From contig JAJFKI010000072.1 of the NCBI GenBank assembly GCA_021773295.1, forward strand, positions 1 to 60,020: a stretch of 60,020 nt of DNA. The letters are read 5' to 3'. The notes under the pieces were generated by a model. It was given only the letters and a program-made list of their open reading frames with translations, was not told the origin of the DNA and ran no database searches. The position numbers were made by a program, and so were the translations under genes. Positions 9,146-17,395 of the stretch are shown here, one piece after another (within the stretch, counting starts at the first letter, position 1; each line of letters starts with the position of its first letter). The DNA comes from Gammaproteobacteria bacterium (GTDB taxonomy: Bacteria; Pseudomonadota; Gammaproteobacteria; UBA1113).

Positions 9146-9678
9146 GACTGATACCGCTTTATTAATGGCATGAATTTCTTTTTCCATATTTTTTCATTCA
9201 TGGGGCCCACGTGTTTGTAGCGGATAATGCCATCGGCATCGAGTAAGTAAGTTTCTGGCGTACCATAAACACCCCAGTCGATGGCAGCAAGGCCTTTATT
9301 GTCGAATGCCACGGCGCGGTAGGGGTTACCATGTTTTTTTAACCAATCAATGGCGGTTAAGCGATCGTCTTTATAATTCAAGCCATAAAGAGCAATTTGG
9401 TTTTGCTTGGCTAAGTGTTGCAAGAAGGGGTGTTCCTGTAAGCAAGCGACACACCAAGTAGCCCAGACATTGATTAAGGCTAAGTGACCTTGCCATGTTT
9501 TATTGCTGATGATGGTTTTTTCATTAAACAAACTAGGTAAACGAATGTCAGGCGCTACGCGGTTTAAAAAGGGCGTTGGTAAATCATCATGGTGCTTGTA
9601 TATACTCAAGAGTAAGCCGCAGGCAAAGGCGATAAAAATGATTAAAGGAATATAATAGCGTTTGCGTGATGTTTTCAT
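9142..9678 (-). CDS. ccmG: Thiol:disulfide interchange protein CcmG/DsbE
   Basis: Protein of 178 residues, starting at the ATG that overlaps the ccmF stop. A single N-terminal membrane anchor (YYIPLIIFIAFACGLLLSIY) is followed by a thioredoxin-like domain. The active site is WATWCVAC, the glycine/tyrosine-rich GLNYKDD segment and cis-Pro region (GVYGTPETYLLD) are present, and the last strand reads YKHVGPM. CcmG is a periplasmic reductase that supplies electrons for apocytochrome c reduction. The CVAC active site differs from the commoner CPTC or CVPC forms, but both cysteines are kept. Confidence 0.92.
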   Translation of the reverse strand: MKTSRKRYYIPLIIFIAFACGLLLSIYKHHDDLPTPFLNRVAPDIRLPSLFNEKTIISNKTWQGHLALINVWATWCVACLQEHPFLQHLAKQNQIALYGLNYKDDRLTAIDWLKKHGNPYRAVAFDNKGLAAIDWGVYGTPETYLLDADGIIRYKHVGPMNEKIWKKKFMPLIKRYQS

Positions 9679-11573
9679 AGCACTTGCCTCCTTGTCGGTT
9701 TGGCTAATAAGGTAAAGGTACCGCCTAACACAATCAAAAATCCACCTAGCCATATCCAGCGAATAAAGGGTTTAAAATAAATGCGTACAGTCCAATAACC
9801 GTGCGTTAATTGCGGCCCTACGACTAAATATAAATCGCGCCAGGCATTAGCATTGATACCCGTTTTGGTCAGTGCTGCATTGTTGGAATAATAGGTTCTT
9901 AATTCAGAGCGAACTTGTCCTTTAATTTTCTTATTTTTAGTGATAGCAAAGTCGGCTACGTCTGCTTGGTAATTTTTGGCCTTCAGTTTTTCTGTATGGC
10001 TAAATTTAAATTGATAGCCAGCAAGTGTGACACGATCACCGACTTGCATATCTACGGCTAATTGTTGATTGTAAAAACTGCTGATAGTAATCCCAATCAA
10101 ACAAATGGCAAATCCCCAGTGGGCAATATTCATGCCCAGTAAGCGTGGTGTGCGCCAAGTGTTACGATGCCATTGTAAGCTGGTTAATACCCAAAAAGCT
10201 AAGAACAAGCTGATAAGGCTGACAAGATAAAGGCTGCTTGCAATGAGCCATGATAATAAGACACTAGCAATAGCGCAAAGGATAAAGCGGATGCGATTAT
10301 GTTGATACAACAAACGCCATGACATATTGTGCCAATTGATTTGTGGCGCAACACCCATCAAGAAAATCAAAGGCATCATTAAGGGAATAAAGACTTGGTT
10401 AAAATAGGGTGGGCCGACGGATATTTTTGCTAAATTTAAGCTGTCTAAAATGATGGGGTAGACGGTGCCTAATAAAATAGTGGCGACTGCTGTTAGCAAG
10501 AAAATATTATTAATGAGTAGCATGGTTTCTCGTGATAATAAATTAAAAGTTGGCGCTGTATAAAGCTTGGGACTACGTAAGCCGTAAAGCAAAAGTGAGC
10601 CGCCAATGATGGTAAATAAATAAAGCAATAAATAAATGCCGCGACTGGGATCATTAGAAAAGGCATGCACTGAAATTAACACACCAGAGCGCACTAAAAA
10701 AGTGCCTAATAAACTAAGCGCAAAAGTGAGCAATGTTAATAATACAGTCCAGGCTTTAAACGTATCGCGTTTTTCAGAGACTACCAGTGAATGAATCAAT
10801 GCTGTAGCAATGAGCCATGGTAATAGCGAGGCATTTTCAACAGGATCCCAAAACCACCAGCCACCCCAGCCTAACTCACGATAAGACCACCAACTTCCCA
10901 TCACAATCCCCACGCCGAGAAACGCCCAAGCTACCATCGTCCAACGGCGACAGTGTTTAAACCACGCTTTGCTCATCTTGCCTTGCCAAAGAGCCGTGAT
11001 GCCATAGGCAAACACCACAGCAAAGCCTACGTAGCCCATGTATAGCACGGGTGGGTGTAAGATTAATCCGGGATCTTGCAACAATGGATTTAAGTCAGCA
11101 CCTAATAATGGCGTGCTAGTGAGTGTACGGTTAAACGGGTTTGATGTGATTAATAAAAATAACAAAAAGCCGGCTATTAGCGCAGCCAGTACCACCAAGA
11201 CTTTTATTTGTGAGCTTGTTTCTAAATCATCACGCCAAAGCGTTACAGCAATCATCCACAGTGCTAAAATACTCACCCATAATAACAGTGAACCTTCATG
11301 TCCCCCCCAAGTGGCACCAATGCGATAATACCAGGGTAATAAGTAATGACTGTGTTGTACCACGTAGCGCACAGTAAAGTCATTGATGAGGAATGAGTAA
11401 ATCAAACAGAAAAAACCAAACAGGATCATCATAGCGCAGGCAATTGCCGTGCTACGTACCAGCAACAACCTTGTCTCCAGTGGGCTTTGGCGCTGTAGCC
11501 ATGGCGTTACGATTAATAATAGCGCTAAGCCTAATGCGATAATGCAGGCAAAATTTCCTAGCTCAGGTATCAT
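9675..11573 (-). CDS. ccmF: Heme lyase subunit CcmF
   Basis: Protein of 632 residues with many transmembrane helices. It carries the tryptophan-rich heme-handling signature WGGWWFWDPVENASLLPW, expected between helices in a periplasmic loop, and conserved histidines in the flanking helices. CcmF receives heme from holo-CcmE and ligates it to apocytochrome c together with CcmH and CcmI. Length is close to that usual for the family. The gene overlaps the ccmE end by 11 bp and the ccmG start by ATGA, so translation is probably coupled. Confidence 0.95.
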   Translation of the reverse strand: MIPELGNFACIIALGLALLLIVTPWLQRQSPLETRLLLVRSTAIACAMMILFGFFCLIYSFLINDFTVRYVVQHSHYLLPWYYRIGATWGGHEGSLLLWVSILALWMIAVTLWRDDLETSSQIKVLVVLAALIAGFLLFLLITSNPFNRTLTSTPLLGADLNPLLQDPGLILHPPVLYMGYVGFAVVFAYGITALWQGKMSKAWFKHCRRWTMVAWAFLGVGIVMGSWWSYRELGWGGWWFWDPVENASLLPWLIATALIHSLVVSEKRDTFKAWTVLLTLLTFALSLLGTFLVRSGVLISVHAFSNDPSRGIYLLLYLFTIIGGSLLLYGLRSPKLYTAPTFNLLSRETMLLINNIFLLTAVATILLGTVYPIILDSLNLAKISVGPPYFNQVFIPLMMPLIFLMGVAPQINWHNMSWRLLYQHNRIRFILCAIASVLLSWLIASSLYLVSLISLFLAFWVLTSLQWHRNTWRTPRLLGMNIAHWGFAICLIGITISSFYNQQLAVDMQVGDRVTLAGYQFKFSHTEKLKAKNYQADVADFAITKNKKIKGQVRSELRTYYSNNAALTKTGINANAWRDLYLVVGPQLTHGYWTVRIYFKPFIRWIWLGGFLIVLGGTFTLLAKPTRRQVL

Positions 11574-11994
11574 GTTTTTTCTCTTTTAATTTTTTTGCTA
11601 CCCAGCTTGGCATGTATTTAGCGTCATGTTTTGCTAAAACTTCTAACGCTTTAAAGCCTTGTTGTTTTTGATACGTCCCTGTTACTACCACACCTTGACC
11701 CGCGCGAAACAGATTAGGTAGCACACCCTGATAAGTAACAGGGATAGTTTTATGTCTATCGGTCACATCAAACGTGATGTTATGGTTTTTTAAGTACTTC
11801 ACACTGTTGGTGGCGACATAACCACCCATTTGAATCCTGTGTCCATAAATCTGGGGTTTATCTAATAACTCTGTGGGCGTAAAAAATAAATTAATATTTT
11901 GTCTAAGTGCATAAAGGGCAAAGCCCATCGCGCTTGTCAATACTAGTAATATGAGTCCAATATAAAGTAAACGCTGTCTAAAGTGCGCCTTCAT
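11563..11994 (-). CDS. ccmE: Heme chaperone CcmE
   Basis: Protein of 143 residues from the ATG at 11994, which overlaps the ccmD stop (ATGA). One N-terminal transmembrane helix (LLYIGLILLVLTSAMGFALYAL) anchors a periplasmic OB-fold domain. The heme-binding motif HDAKYMP supplies the histidine that binds heme covalently and the tyrosine typical of the family. CcmE takes heme from CcmABCD and delivers it to CcmF. The frame is open for 22 more codons upstream, but those lie inside ccmD. Confidence 0.94.
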   Translation of the reverse strand: MKAHFRQRLLYIGLILLVLTSAMGFALYALRQNINLFFTPTELLDKPQIYGHRIQMGGYVATNSVKYLKNHNITFDVTDRHKTIPVTYQGVLPNLFRAGQGVVVTGTYQKQQGFKALEVLAKHDAKYMPSWVAKKLKEKKHDT

Positions 11995-12128
11995 GTTCCG
12001 GAATCTTCCTGCTCGCGCACGATGGCATTGAGTTTTTTTCGGTGCTGCTGCCATGACCATAGCAAATAGCCGCCACCCACTAGAAACACAAGGCCAAATG
12101 CACTGGCGATATGATTAAAATATTGCAT
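11991..12128 (-). CDS. ccmD: Heme exporter accessory protein CcmD
   Basis: A 45-residue ORF between ccmC and ccmE. It has one transmembrane helix (about residues 10-26, FGLVFLVGGGYLLWSW) and a charged cytoplasmic tail (QQHRKKLNAIVREQEDSG), the usual layout of CcmD. CcmD helps release holo-CcmE from the CcmABC complex. Its ATG lies 1 bp after the ccmC stop, and its TGA overlaps the ccmE ATG. Confidence 0.9.
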   Translation of the reverse strand: MQYFNHIASAFGLVFLVGGGYLLWSWQQHRKKLNAIVREQEDSGT

Positions 12129-12129
12129 C

Positions 12130-12867
12130 TTACTTCCCATCCATGACGGATTGTTTTAACCATTGATTATCAGCATGGCGCGTCATAATATAACGCCGCA
12201 TACCAAAGCAAAGTAATAATAAATAGTAACAGACGAAGGCTAATAGCATGGCAATCAATGGGTATAGCATACTGGCCGCAATATTATTGGCATTAAAATC
12301 AAAACTGCTGCCTTGGTGTAAGGTATTCCACCATTTCACGGAATAATGGATGATGGGGATATTGATGACACCAACGATGGCTAACAGCGATGTTGCTTTG
12401 GCCTTCATGCTTTGTTCTGGTAATGATGAATGCAGGGCGATGATGCCTAAATATAAAAACAATAAAATTAACATTGAAGTTAAGCGTGCATCCCACACCC
12501 ACCAAGTGCCCCACATGGGTTTGCCCCAAATGGCTCCTGTCATCAATGCAAGAAAGGTCATGCCCGCACCGATACGAGCACTGATGTTCAAGGCGACGGC
12601 CGCTAGTTTTATTCGCCACACCCAATACATGATTGCCCATAGAGCCATGACAACGTAAATACTCATCGCTAACATTGCACTTGGCACATGCACATACATG
12701 ATGCGATAAGCATTGCCTTGTTGGTAATCTGCTGGGGCTAACACCAGGCCATCTACTAAACCCACTGCAAGACACATCACCAAAAATAAGGCTAGCCATG
12801 GTATCCACTGTCCACAGATTTCAAAGGCCCCTTGCAGGGTTATCATCTTTTTAAAGAGTTTTATCAT
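12130..12867 (-). CDS. ccmC: Heme transporter subunit CcmC
   Basis: Protein of 245 residues with six predicted membrane helices. It carries the Trp-rich signature WGTWWVWDARLTS and conserved periplasmic histidines (MYVHVPSA and IHYSVKWWNTLHQ). CcmC is sufficient to load heme on to CcmE. The start overlaps the ccmB stop by ATGA. Length is usual for the family. Confidence 0.95.
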   Translation of the reverse strand: MIKLFKKMITLQGAFEICGQWIPWLALFLVMCLAVGLVDGLVLAPADYQQGNAYRIMYVHVPSAMLAMSIYVVMALWAIMYWVWRIKLAAVALNISARIGAGMTFLALMTGAIWGKPMWGTWWVWDARLTSMLILLFLYLGIIALHSSLPEQSMKAKATSLLAIVGVINIPIIHYSVKWWNTLHQGSSFDFNANNIAASMLYPLIAMLLAFVCYYLLLLCFGMRRYIMTRHADNQWLKQSVMDGK

Positions 12868-13535
12868 ACACTAACCCCCATCTTTAAAGCTGCCGCACTC
12901 ACAAACGGCGAAACTACAGCACTCATTAATAAAGCCGTCATTAACAAAGCAAGATAGCCGTTAACGGGCAAGCCAATATTTTGAACTTTTATCGCCGTCG
13001 TCGCTAACATAATAATCGGAATAAACAAGGGAAAGATTAACACGGGTAACAAAAAGCCATGACCTTTCAAACCAATCGTCAAGGCACAACCGATGGCACC
13101 CAGAAACATTAAAATAGGTGTGCCAATTAATAAAGTTAACATTAATAATAAATCGCTTTGCAGGTTTAAATGATAAAACATGCCCATTAATGGTGCGAGT
13201 AACACGATAGGTAAACCATGCAACATCCAATGCCCAATGGTTTTATTCAAGATTAACACGGGCAAAGGTTGAGGCGATAAGATTAATTGATCCAAACTGC
13301 CATCCTCACAATCATCGCGATAAAACCATTGCAAGGAAAGCAAACTGGCAAATAAGCTCACGACCCAAATCACCCCAGGCGCAATGCTTGTCAGTTTCGC
13401 ATCATTGGCAGTCAGTGTCAGTGGAAAAAAACTAACAGCAATCACAAAAAATAATAAGGGTGTCAGCCAAAGACTGGCTCTGCGTTTGCCGTACAGTAAT
13501 TGTTGTTTGATTAAAGTGCTAGATAGCATCGACAA
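12864..13535 (-). CDS. ccmB: Heme exporter membrane subunit CcmB
   Basis: Protein of 223 residues with about six transmembrane helices. It contains the family segment WFYRDDCEDGSLDQLILSP, which contacts the CcmA ATPase, and the LGAIGCALTIGL segment. With CcmA and CcmC it forms the ABC complex that drives release of heme-loaded CcmE. It overlaps the ccmA end by 17 bp. Confidence 0.94.
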   Translation of the reverse strand: MSMLSSTLIKQQLLYGKRRASLWLTPLLFFVIAVSFFPLTLTANDAKLTSIAPGVIWVVSLFASLLSLQWFYRDDCEDGSLDQLILSPQPLPVLILNKTIGHWMLHGLPIVLLAPLMGMFYHLNLQSDLLLMLTLLIGTPILMFLGAIGCALTIGLKGHGFLLPVLIFPLFIPIIMLATTAIKVQNIGLPVNGYLALLMTALLMSAVVSPFVSAAALKMGVSV

Positions 13536-14163
13536 GGTCCTTGCTTAAATCATACATTTCCCAATGCGGGTATTCTAAGGCTAATCCTTGATGAGACGCA
13601 ATGACAACCATCCCCTGATTTATTAAATGCTCTTGGATTAACTGCAAACAGAGTTTACTACTCGGCACATCCAAGTGCACAAACGGTTCATCTAACAACC
13701 ACAAGCTGGCTGGAAACATTAAAAAGGGCGCCCAAGCTAAGCGGCGTTGCTGCCCGGCAGATAATTCACCGACTAAATGATTCACTAAGGTGTCGAGTTG
13801 TAATTGCTGTAGCACTTGCTGGACCGAAACACGACTTTTTTGCGAACGCACGGCACAATAGTGTTGCATTGTTTCACAAACTGTTAACCAAGGCTTCAAC
13901 CCTGTTTTATGCCCAAGATAAAGCATCTGTTGACAATAGTGTTTAAACTGCGAATGAATATCACACCCTTGCCATTGAATAGCACCAGACTCTTCAGGCA
14001 ATAAACCAGCAATCAATGCCAGCAGGGTCGTCTTGCCGCAACCGTTAGCACCAACAAGTTGCAATCCTTGCCCAGGCGAAAGCTTCAGATTAATATCACT
14101 TAAGATCTGCCTCTGACCACGCTGATAGTGAAGATGATGTACACAAAGTGCGTAAGGTTCCAT
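13519..14163 (-). CDS. ccmA: Heme exporter ATPase CcmA
   Basis: First gene of the ccm operon, 214 residues. The Walker A motif GANGCGKTT, ABC signature LSAGQQRR, Walker B LWLLDEP and switch His (ASHQG) are all present. The ATG at 14163 is chosen over one six codons upstream because AAGGAG lies 4 nt in front of it. CcmA hydrolyses ATP for the CcmABCD complex. The promoter upstream appears to lie in the end of a palindromic repeat element (see 14210-14238). Confidence 0.94.
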   Translation of the reverse strand: MEPYALCVHHLHYQRGQRQILSDINLKLSPGQGLQLVGANGCGKTTLLALIAGLLPEESGAIQWQGCDIHSQFKHYCQQMLYLGHKTGLKPWLTVCETMQHYCAVRSQKSRVSVQQVLQQLQLDTLVNHLVGELSAGQQRRLAWAPFLMFPASLWLLDEPFVHLDVPSSKLCLQLIQEHLINQGMVVIASHQGLALEYPHWEMYDLSKDLVDAI

Positions 14164-14195
14164 GCTTCTCCTTGTATCCATGCTGCTGCAGCATG

Positions 14196-14211
14196 ATCCT
14201 AAATTTAGGAT
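14196..14211. promoter_or_regulatory. Perfect 16-bp palindrome overlapping ccm promoter
   Basis: ATCCTAAATTTAGGAT is a perfect palindrome directly downstream of, and touching, the -10 box proposed for ccmA. Its core CCTAAATTTAGG resembles two sites at 14834-14847 and 14858-14871 (ACCCAAATTTGGGT and ACCTAAATTTGGGT). A repressor operator is a reasonable guess. Confidence 0.45.
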
Positions 14212-14238
14212 TATACTCCTCGTGATTCAAAATGCGAA
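14210..14238 (-). promoter_or_regulatory. Probable ccmA promoter inside repeat terminus
   Basis: Read on the minus strand, TTCGCA (14233-14238) and a perfect TATAAT (14210-14215) are separated by 17 bp. Everything except the last bases of the -10 belongs to the end of the palindromic repeat family. Transcription would start about 40 nt before the ccmA start codon. Confidence 0.55.
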
Positions 14239-14270
14239 ATTCAGGCGACTTGCTTTTTGCCTCCCTTTCA
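14212..14270. repeat. Half copy of the palindromic MITE-like element
   Basis: The left-end sequence of the family (TATACTCCTCGTGATTCAAA, then AATGCGAAATTCAGGCGACTTG and TTTTTGCCTCCC) is present once with no matching right half. It is therefore a truncated or solo end. Confidence 0.7.
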
Positions 14271-14364
14271 ATTAATACTTATCTTAAATGGCAAAATCAC
14301 ATGTTTACTAACATTTAATCGTTGCCTACCATGCAATAAACATGATACTTAGTTTAAAAAAATC

Positions 14365-14688
14365 GTGAGCGCGAAAATGAACAGCAATGAAGAATTTTTA
14401 ACAATTACTCAATCAACAGTTACAGTTGAGTTGAGCCAGTTAGGGGGAGAAAGTTTTATATCACGTTCTCAAGCTAAGCGCGTGTTATTTAAATTAGAAC
14501 GCTTCAAACGCATAACACTAGATTTCAAAAACGTTAGAATCGTTGGTCAAGGGTTTGTCGATCAAGTGTTTCGAGTGTTTCAAAATAAGTATCCTGACAT
14601 TCAAATTAATTATATTGATGCTAATGAGGACGTAGAATTCATGATAAAACGTGGTATTGCCACAGCAATGAATCTAGATCGTCCTTAA
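14365..14688 (+). CDS. STAS-like domain protein (DUF4325-like)
   Basis: Small protein of 107 residues from a GTG at 14365, or 103 from the ATG at 14377; neither has a strong ribosome-binding site. The region SRSQAKRVLFKLERFKRITLDFKNV, then VGQGFVDQVFRVFQNKYP, and finally the IDANEDVEFMIKRG end match the layout of the STAS-like DUF4325 family. Members of that family often sit beside histidine-kinase-like ATPases or phage-defence genes. Here no such partner is adjacent; it stands alone between ccm and a transporter. Role unknown. Confidence 0.7.
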   Translation: MSAKMNSNEEFLTITQSTVTVELSQLGGESFISRSQAKRVLFKLERFKRITLDFKNVRIVGQGFVDQVFRVFQNKYPDIQINYIDANEDVEFMIKRGIATAMNLDRP

Positions 14689-14822
14689 ATATTTCCTGCT
14701 AGAGGATAATAAATGATCCTCATAAAATGTGATTAAAATTGGCAGAAGATACGGCGATTTAGAAAAACTATAGTTTTAAAAACTGTTCATAATCAATGGG
14801 TTAGTTCTTTTTGCGATTTGTC

Positions 14823-14871
14823 TAGTGGTAATTACCCAAATTTGGGTAATTACCACTACCTAAATTTGGGT
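14823..14871. promoter_or_regulatory. 36-bp perfect palindrome plus second operator-like site
   Basis: 14823-14858 is a perfect palindrome whose arms are TAGTGGTAATTACCCAAA and its complement. Its centre ACCCAAATTTGGGT (14834-14847) is followed 24 bp later, centre to centre, by ACCTAAATTTGGGT (14858-14871). They lie about 75 bp before the transporter start and after the STAS-like gene. With no T-run, tandem operator sites fit better than a terminator. A possible -10 (GATAAT, 14903-14908) lies between them and the gene. Confidence 0.55.
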
Positions 14872-14947
14872 AACGTGCTAGTCTTTTAACTACCGTTTCT
14901 AGGATAATCAATCAAAGTGAATAACTATCAACCTTAAAGAGAAGTTT

Positions 14948-16258
14948 ATGGCAGACAGTTTATATTTTTTACCGATGATATTATTAGCCATCATGCTAAT
15001 GGGATTAGTCTGGTTACACCGACGTAAGTTGAGCTTCAATAGTCGTGTATTTTTGGGATTAGTCTTAGGCGTTGCGTTAGGGGTAGTGATTAAATTGGTC
15101 GGTAAAGATAGTTCCCAGGCAGTAGTTGTTACCACCCAAGCCTTAAGTTTTATCGGTACCGCTTATTTTTCACTGTTAAAAATGTTAGTAGTACCCTTAG
15201 TCCTAACCTCCATCATTCACTCAATCATGAACATCGGTGATGCCAGTGGTCACTATCTAAGGCGGTTAACATTACGCTCAGTGGGAATGCTCTTGGGCAT
15301 GACAGCCATTGCTGCAGCCATTGGAGTTTTTGTCGGAAAATGGTTTCATGTGGGGCAGGGCTTGCAATTACCGGCAGGCAGTTTAGCGCCGAAGCATCAA
15401 TACACCGGCATGGTGGATACCTTGCTCGCTATGTTGCCCAGCAATCCATTCGCTGCGATGTCGAATGAAAACACCGTAGCTATCGTACTCTTTGCTGTAT
15501 TAATTGGTATCAGTGCCATGATAGTTTATCGTGCCAATAAGGAGTTAGTAGAACCCTTTCGTTCCTTTGTCGCCGCAGCCTTTCAAGTGGTCAAGCAATT
15601 AACCCGCATGGTATTAGCGTTAACGCCTTATGGTGTTTTAGCCTTAATTGCATACGTCACTGCAACACAAGGTCTGGTGTCATTAGAATCCATTGGCAAT
15701 TTTATCATTGCCATGTACGTGGCAATGATCATTGTCATCGTCATGCATTTATTGTTCGTATTCTTAAAAGGCGTGAATCCTTACACGTATTTAAAACAAG
15801 CCTATCCTGCATTATTAGTCGCGTTCACGACTCGCTCAAGCTTTGGTACTTTGCCAGTAACAGAAGAAGTGTTAAAAAACCGTTTTAACTTACGGCAAGT
15901 CACGTCAACCTTCGTGCCTAGTGTGGGTGCAACCTTGGGAATGAATGCCTGCGCGGGCATTTACCCAGCCATGTTAGTGGTGATGGTGATGACCATCATG
16001 CATCAACCCATCACTTGGACCACTGTTTTGACGGTCATGATGATTAACATGGTCGCTTCTTTAGGGATTTCGGGCATCCCAGGCACAGCCTTTGTGGCCG
16101 CAACTGTCACCTTAACTGCCATGGGATTACCATACGCCATCGTGGGTTTGGTACAAGGCATAGACGCCGTCGTCGACATGGGTAGGACAGCCACTAATGT
16201 TAATGGGGTGATGACTACGGCCATTGTCGTTGATCAGCCAGAAGAACCGTTGCCATAA
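14948..16258 (+). CDS. Dicarboxylate/amino acid:cation symporter, cystine (TcyP)-like
   Basis: Protein of 436 residues with about eight to ten hydrophobic segments. It has the SLC1/DAACS family hallmarks: the serine-rich turn TRSSFGTLPVTEE, and the C-terminal substrate/cation motif MGRTATNVNGVMTTAIV. The early segment SLLKMLVVPLVLTSIIHSI is also typical. Within the family the sequence most resembles L-cystine transporters (TcyP/YdjN type), but dicarboxylate or other amino-acid uptake cannot be excluded. It is translated from an ATG with AAAGAGAAG upstream. It stands alone and is flanked on both sides by palindromes sharing the CGATTTGTCTA motif. Confidence 0.85.
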   Translation: MADSLYFLPMILLAIMLMGLVWLHRRKLSFNSRVFLGLVLGVALGVVIKLVGKDSSQAVVVTTQALSFIGTAYFSLLKMLVVPLVLTSIIHSIMNIGDASGHYLRRLTLRSVGMLLGMTAIAAAIGVFVGKWFHVGQGLQLPAGSLAPKHQYTGMVDTLLAMLPSNPFAAMSNENTVAIVLFAVLIGISAMIVYRANKELVEPFRSFVAAAFQVVKQLTRMVLALTPYGVLALIAYVTATQGLVSLESIGNFIIAMYVAMIIVIVMHLLFVFLKGVNPYTYLKQAYPALLVAFTTRSSFGTLPVTEEVLKNRFNLRQVTSTFVPSVGATLGMNACAGIYPAMLVVMVMTIMHQPITWTTVLTVMMINMVASLGISGIPGTAFVAATVTLTAMGLPYAIVGLVQGIDAVVDMGRTATNVNGVMTTAIVVDQPEEPLP

Positions 16259-16293
16259 AAACCATTAAACATCAATAAGATAGCCAGGCTTTT

Positions 16294-16328
16294 CGATTTG
16301 TCTAATGGCTATTAGACAAATTTGTCTA
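16294..16328. terminator. Overlapping palindromes after the symporter gene
   Basis: TTTGTCTAAT at 16297-16306 and ATTAGACAAA at 16311-16320 form a perfect 10-bp stem with a GGCT loop. TAGACAAATTTGTCTA at 16313-16328 is a second perfect palindrome using the same right arm. They lie 36 bp after the stop codon and could end transcription of the symporter or of the convergent gene. The absence of a clean T-run leaves an operator role possible. Confidence 0.45.
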
Positions 16329-16366
16329 GTGAATCGGAAATTAAACATTAATTTTATAGTCACTGA

Positions 16367-17137
16367 TTACCGCCGATATTTAAACTTTTGCCAAGGCGCC
16401 TTATAGCCATCAGTCCCACTCGCCGACACCGCCCATACGCGCCATCTAGCAGTTTGTGGTCCAATGAATTCAAATAGAAATTGGGTGTTGGTAATGTTTT
16501 TTTCTTCTAACCAAGGATGGCCTAAGGTGCTGCACCATTGTTTGTAGCGGCAGCAATGATAACAATCCACTTCGACCACATAACTACTGGCTCCCTTAAC
16601 GGGTTTCCATTTTAATAATGTCTTGCGGGGGTAGTGATAATAGGTTTTGCCATTTTTAGGTGTGACTAATCTGGGTGGTGGTAGTGGTAAATCAGCGGCC
16701 GCTTTTTTATCGCCTTTTTCTTTTGGCACATTTTTTTGAGTAAATAAGTAGGTTTTAACGTAATTATTTTGCACACTATTGCGATAGCGCGTTAAGACTT
16801 CGCCTCGTAAGCGATGTGGGCCGGTGGGTTTTAAGAGTAAATATTTTTCACCTTGATTGGTTGGAAATAAGCCTACTAATAACTGAGCACTGCCAGCCAT
16901 GTTGGAATGAATACTGTCGGCATAGATCGTGCCGATGGTGGGGGCCCAGTCACAAGCGGCGGTTTTACAGCTGCCAGAGGCTTTGATGCTGAGTTTTGGC
17001 CCGGAGCCAGAAATGATGAGTTTGCTGAAATCGCTGGCGCCAGCGTTGGTATTATCCCACTCACCTGTGAATTGGCTAGTGCTAGCAATGACCGTGGCAC
17101 ACAGCAATAAGAAGAGGCAGGCTAGCCATTTTTTCAT
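16367..17137 (-). CDS. Secreted protein with fibronectin-III-like C-terminal domain
   Basis: Protein of 256 residues from the ATG at 17137 (GGGAG 8 nt upstream). It has a clear signal peptide, KKWLACLFLLLCATVIAS, so the mature protein is exported to the periplasm or beyond. Residues about 20-130 form a domain starting FTGEWDNTN, with Cys pairs (SCKTAAC). A Lys/Pro-rich linker leads to a C-terminal beta-rich domain (about 160-256) with the pattern TPKNGKTYYHYPRKTLLKWKPVKGASSYVVEV, which resembles fibronectin type III folds. It contains the cysteine cluster CYHCCRYKQWC. I do not recognise the family; function unknown. Confidence 0.75.
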   Translation of the reverse strand: MKKWLACLFLLLCATVIASTSQFTGEWDNTNAGASDFSKLIISGSGPKLSIKASGSCKTAACDWAPTIGTIYADSIHSNMAGSAQLLVGLFPTNQGEKYLLLKPTGPHRLRGEVLTRYRNSVQNNYVKTYLFTQKNVPKEKGDKKAAADLPLPPPRLVTPKNGKTYYHYPRKTLLKWKPVKGASSYVVEVDCYHCCRYKQWCSTLGHPWLEEKNITNTQFLFEFIGPQTARWRVWAVSASGTDGYKAPWQKFKYRR

Positions 17138-17395
17138 CAATTACACTCCCTGTAATATCATTATTAATCATTAATACTAGCAAATTATTTTCACAAATTG
17201 CAGGACTTTCCCTGCAAATTTAAAAAAATGGTCTATTCTAAAAAAGTCTAAGCTTTTTACGTCAATTCATTTTTTTCTCAGAATAAGGCAACGTGCCGCG
17301 ATTCTTTAAATTATTGCTTCATACCTATCACATCTTGCAGTACTATAAAGAACAGCGGCAAAGGAAATGCCGCCTTGTAAGACAATGGAGTTGTT

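Noticed and set aside
12299..12808. Long minus-strand frame over ccmC
   Set aside because: Shadow frame; the other frame has all CcmC motifs and matches its neighbours' overlaps.
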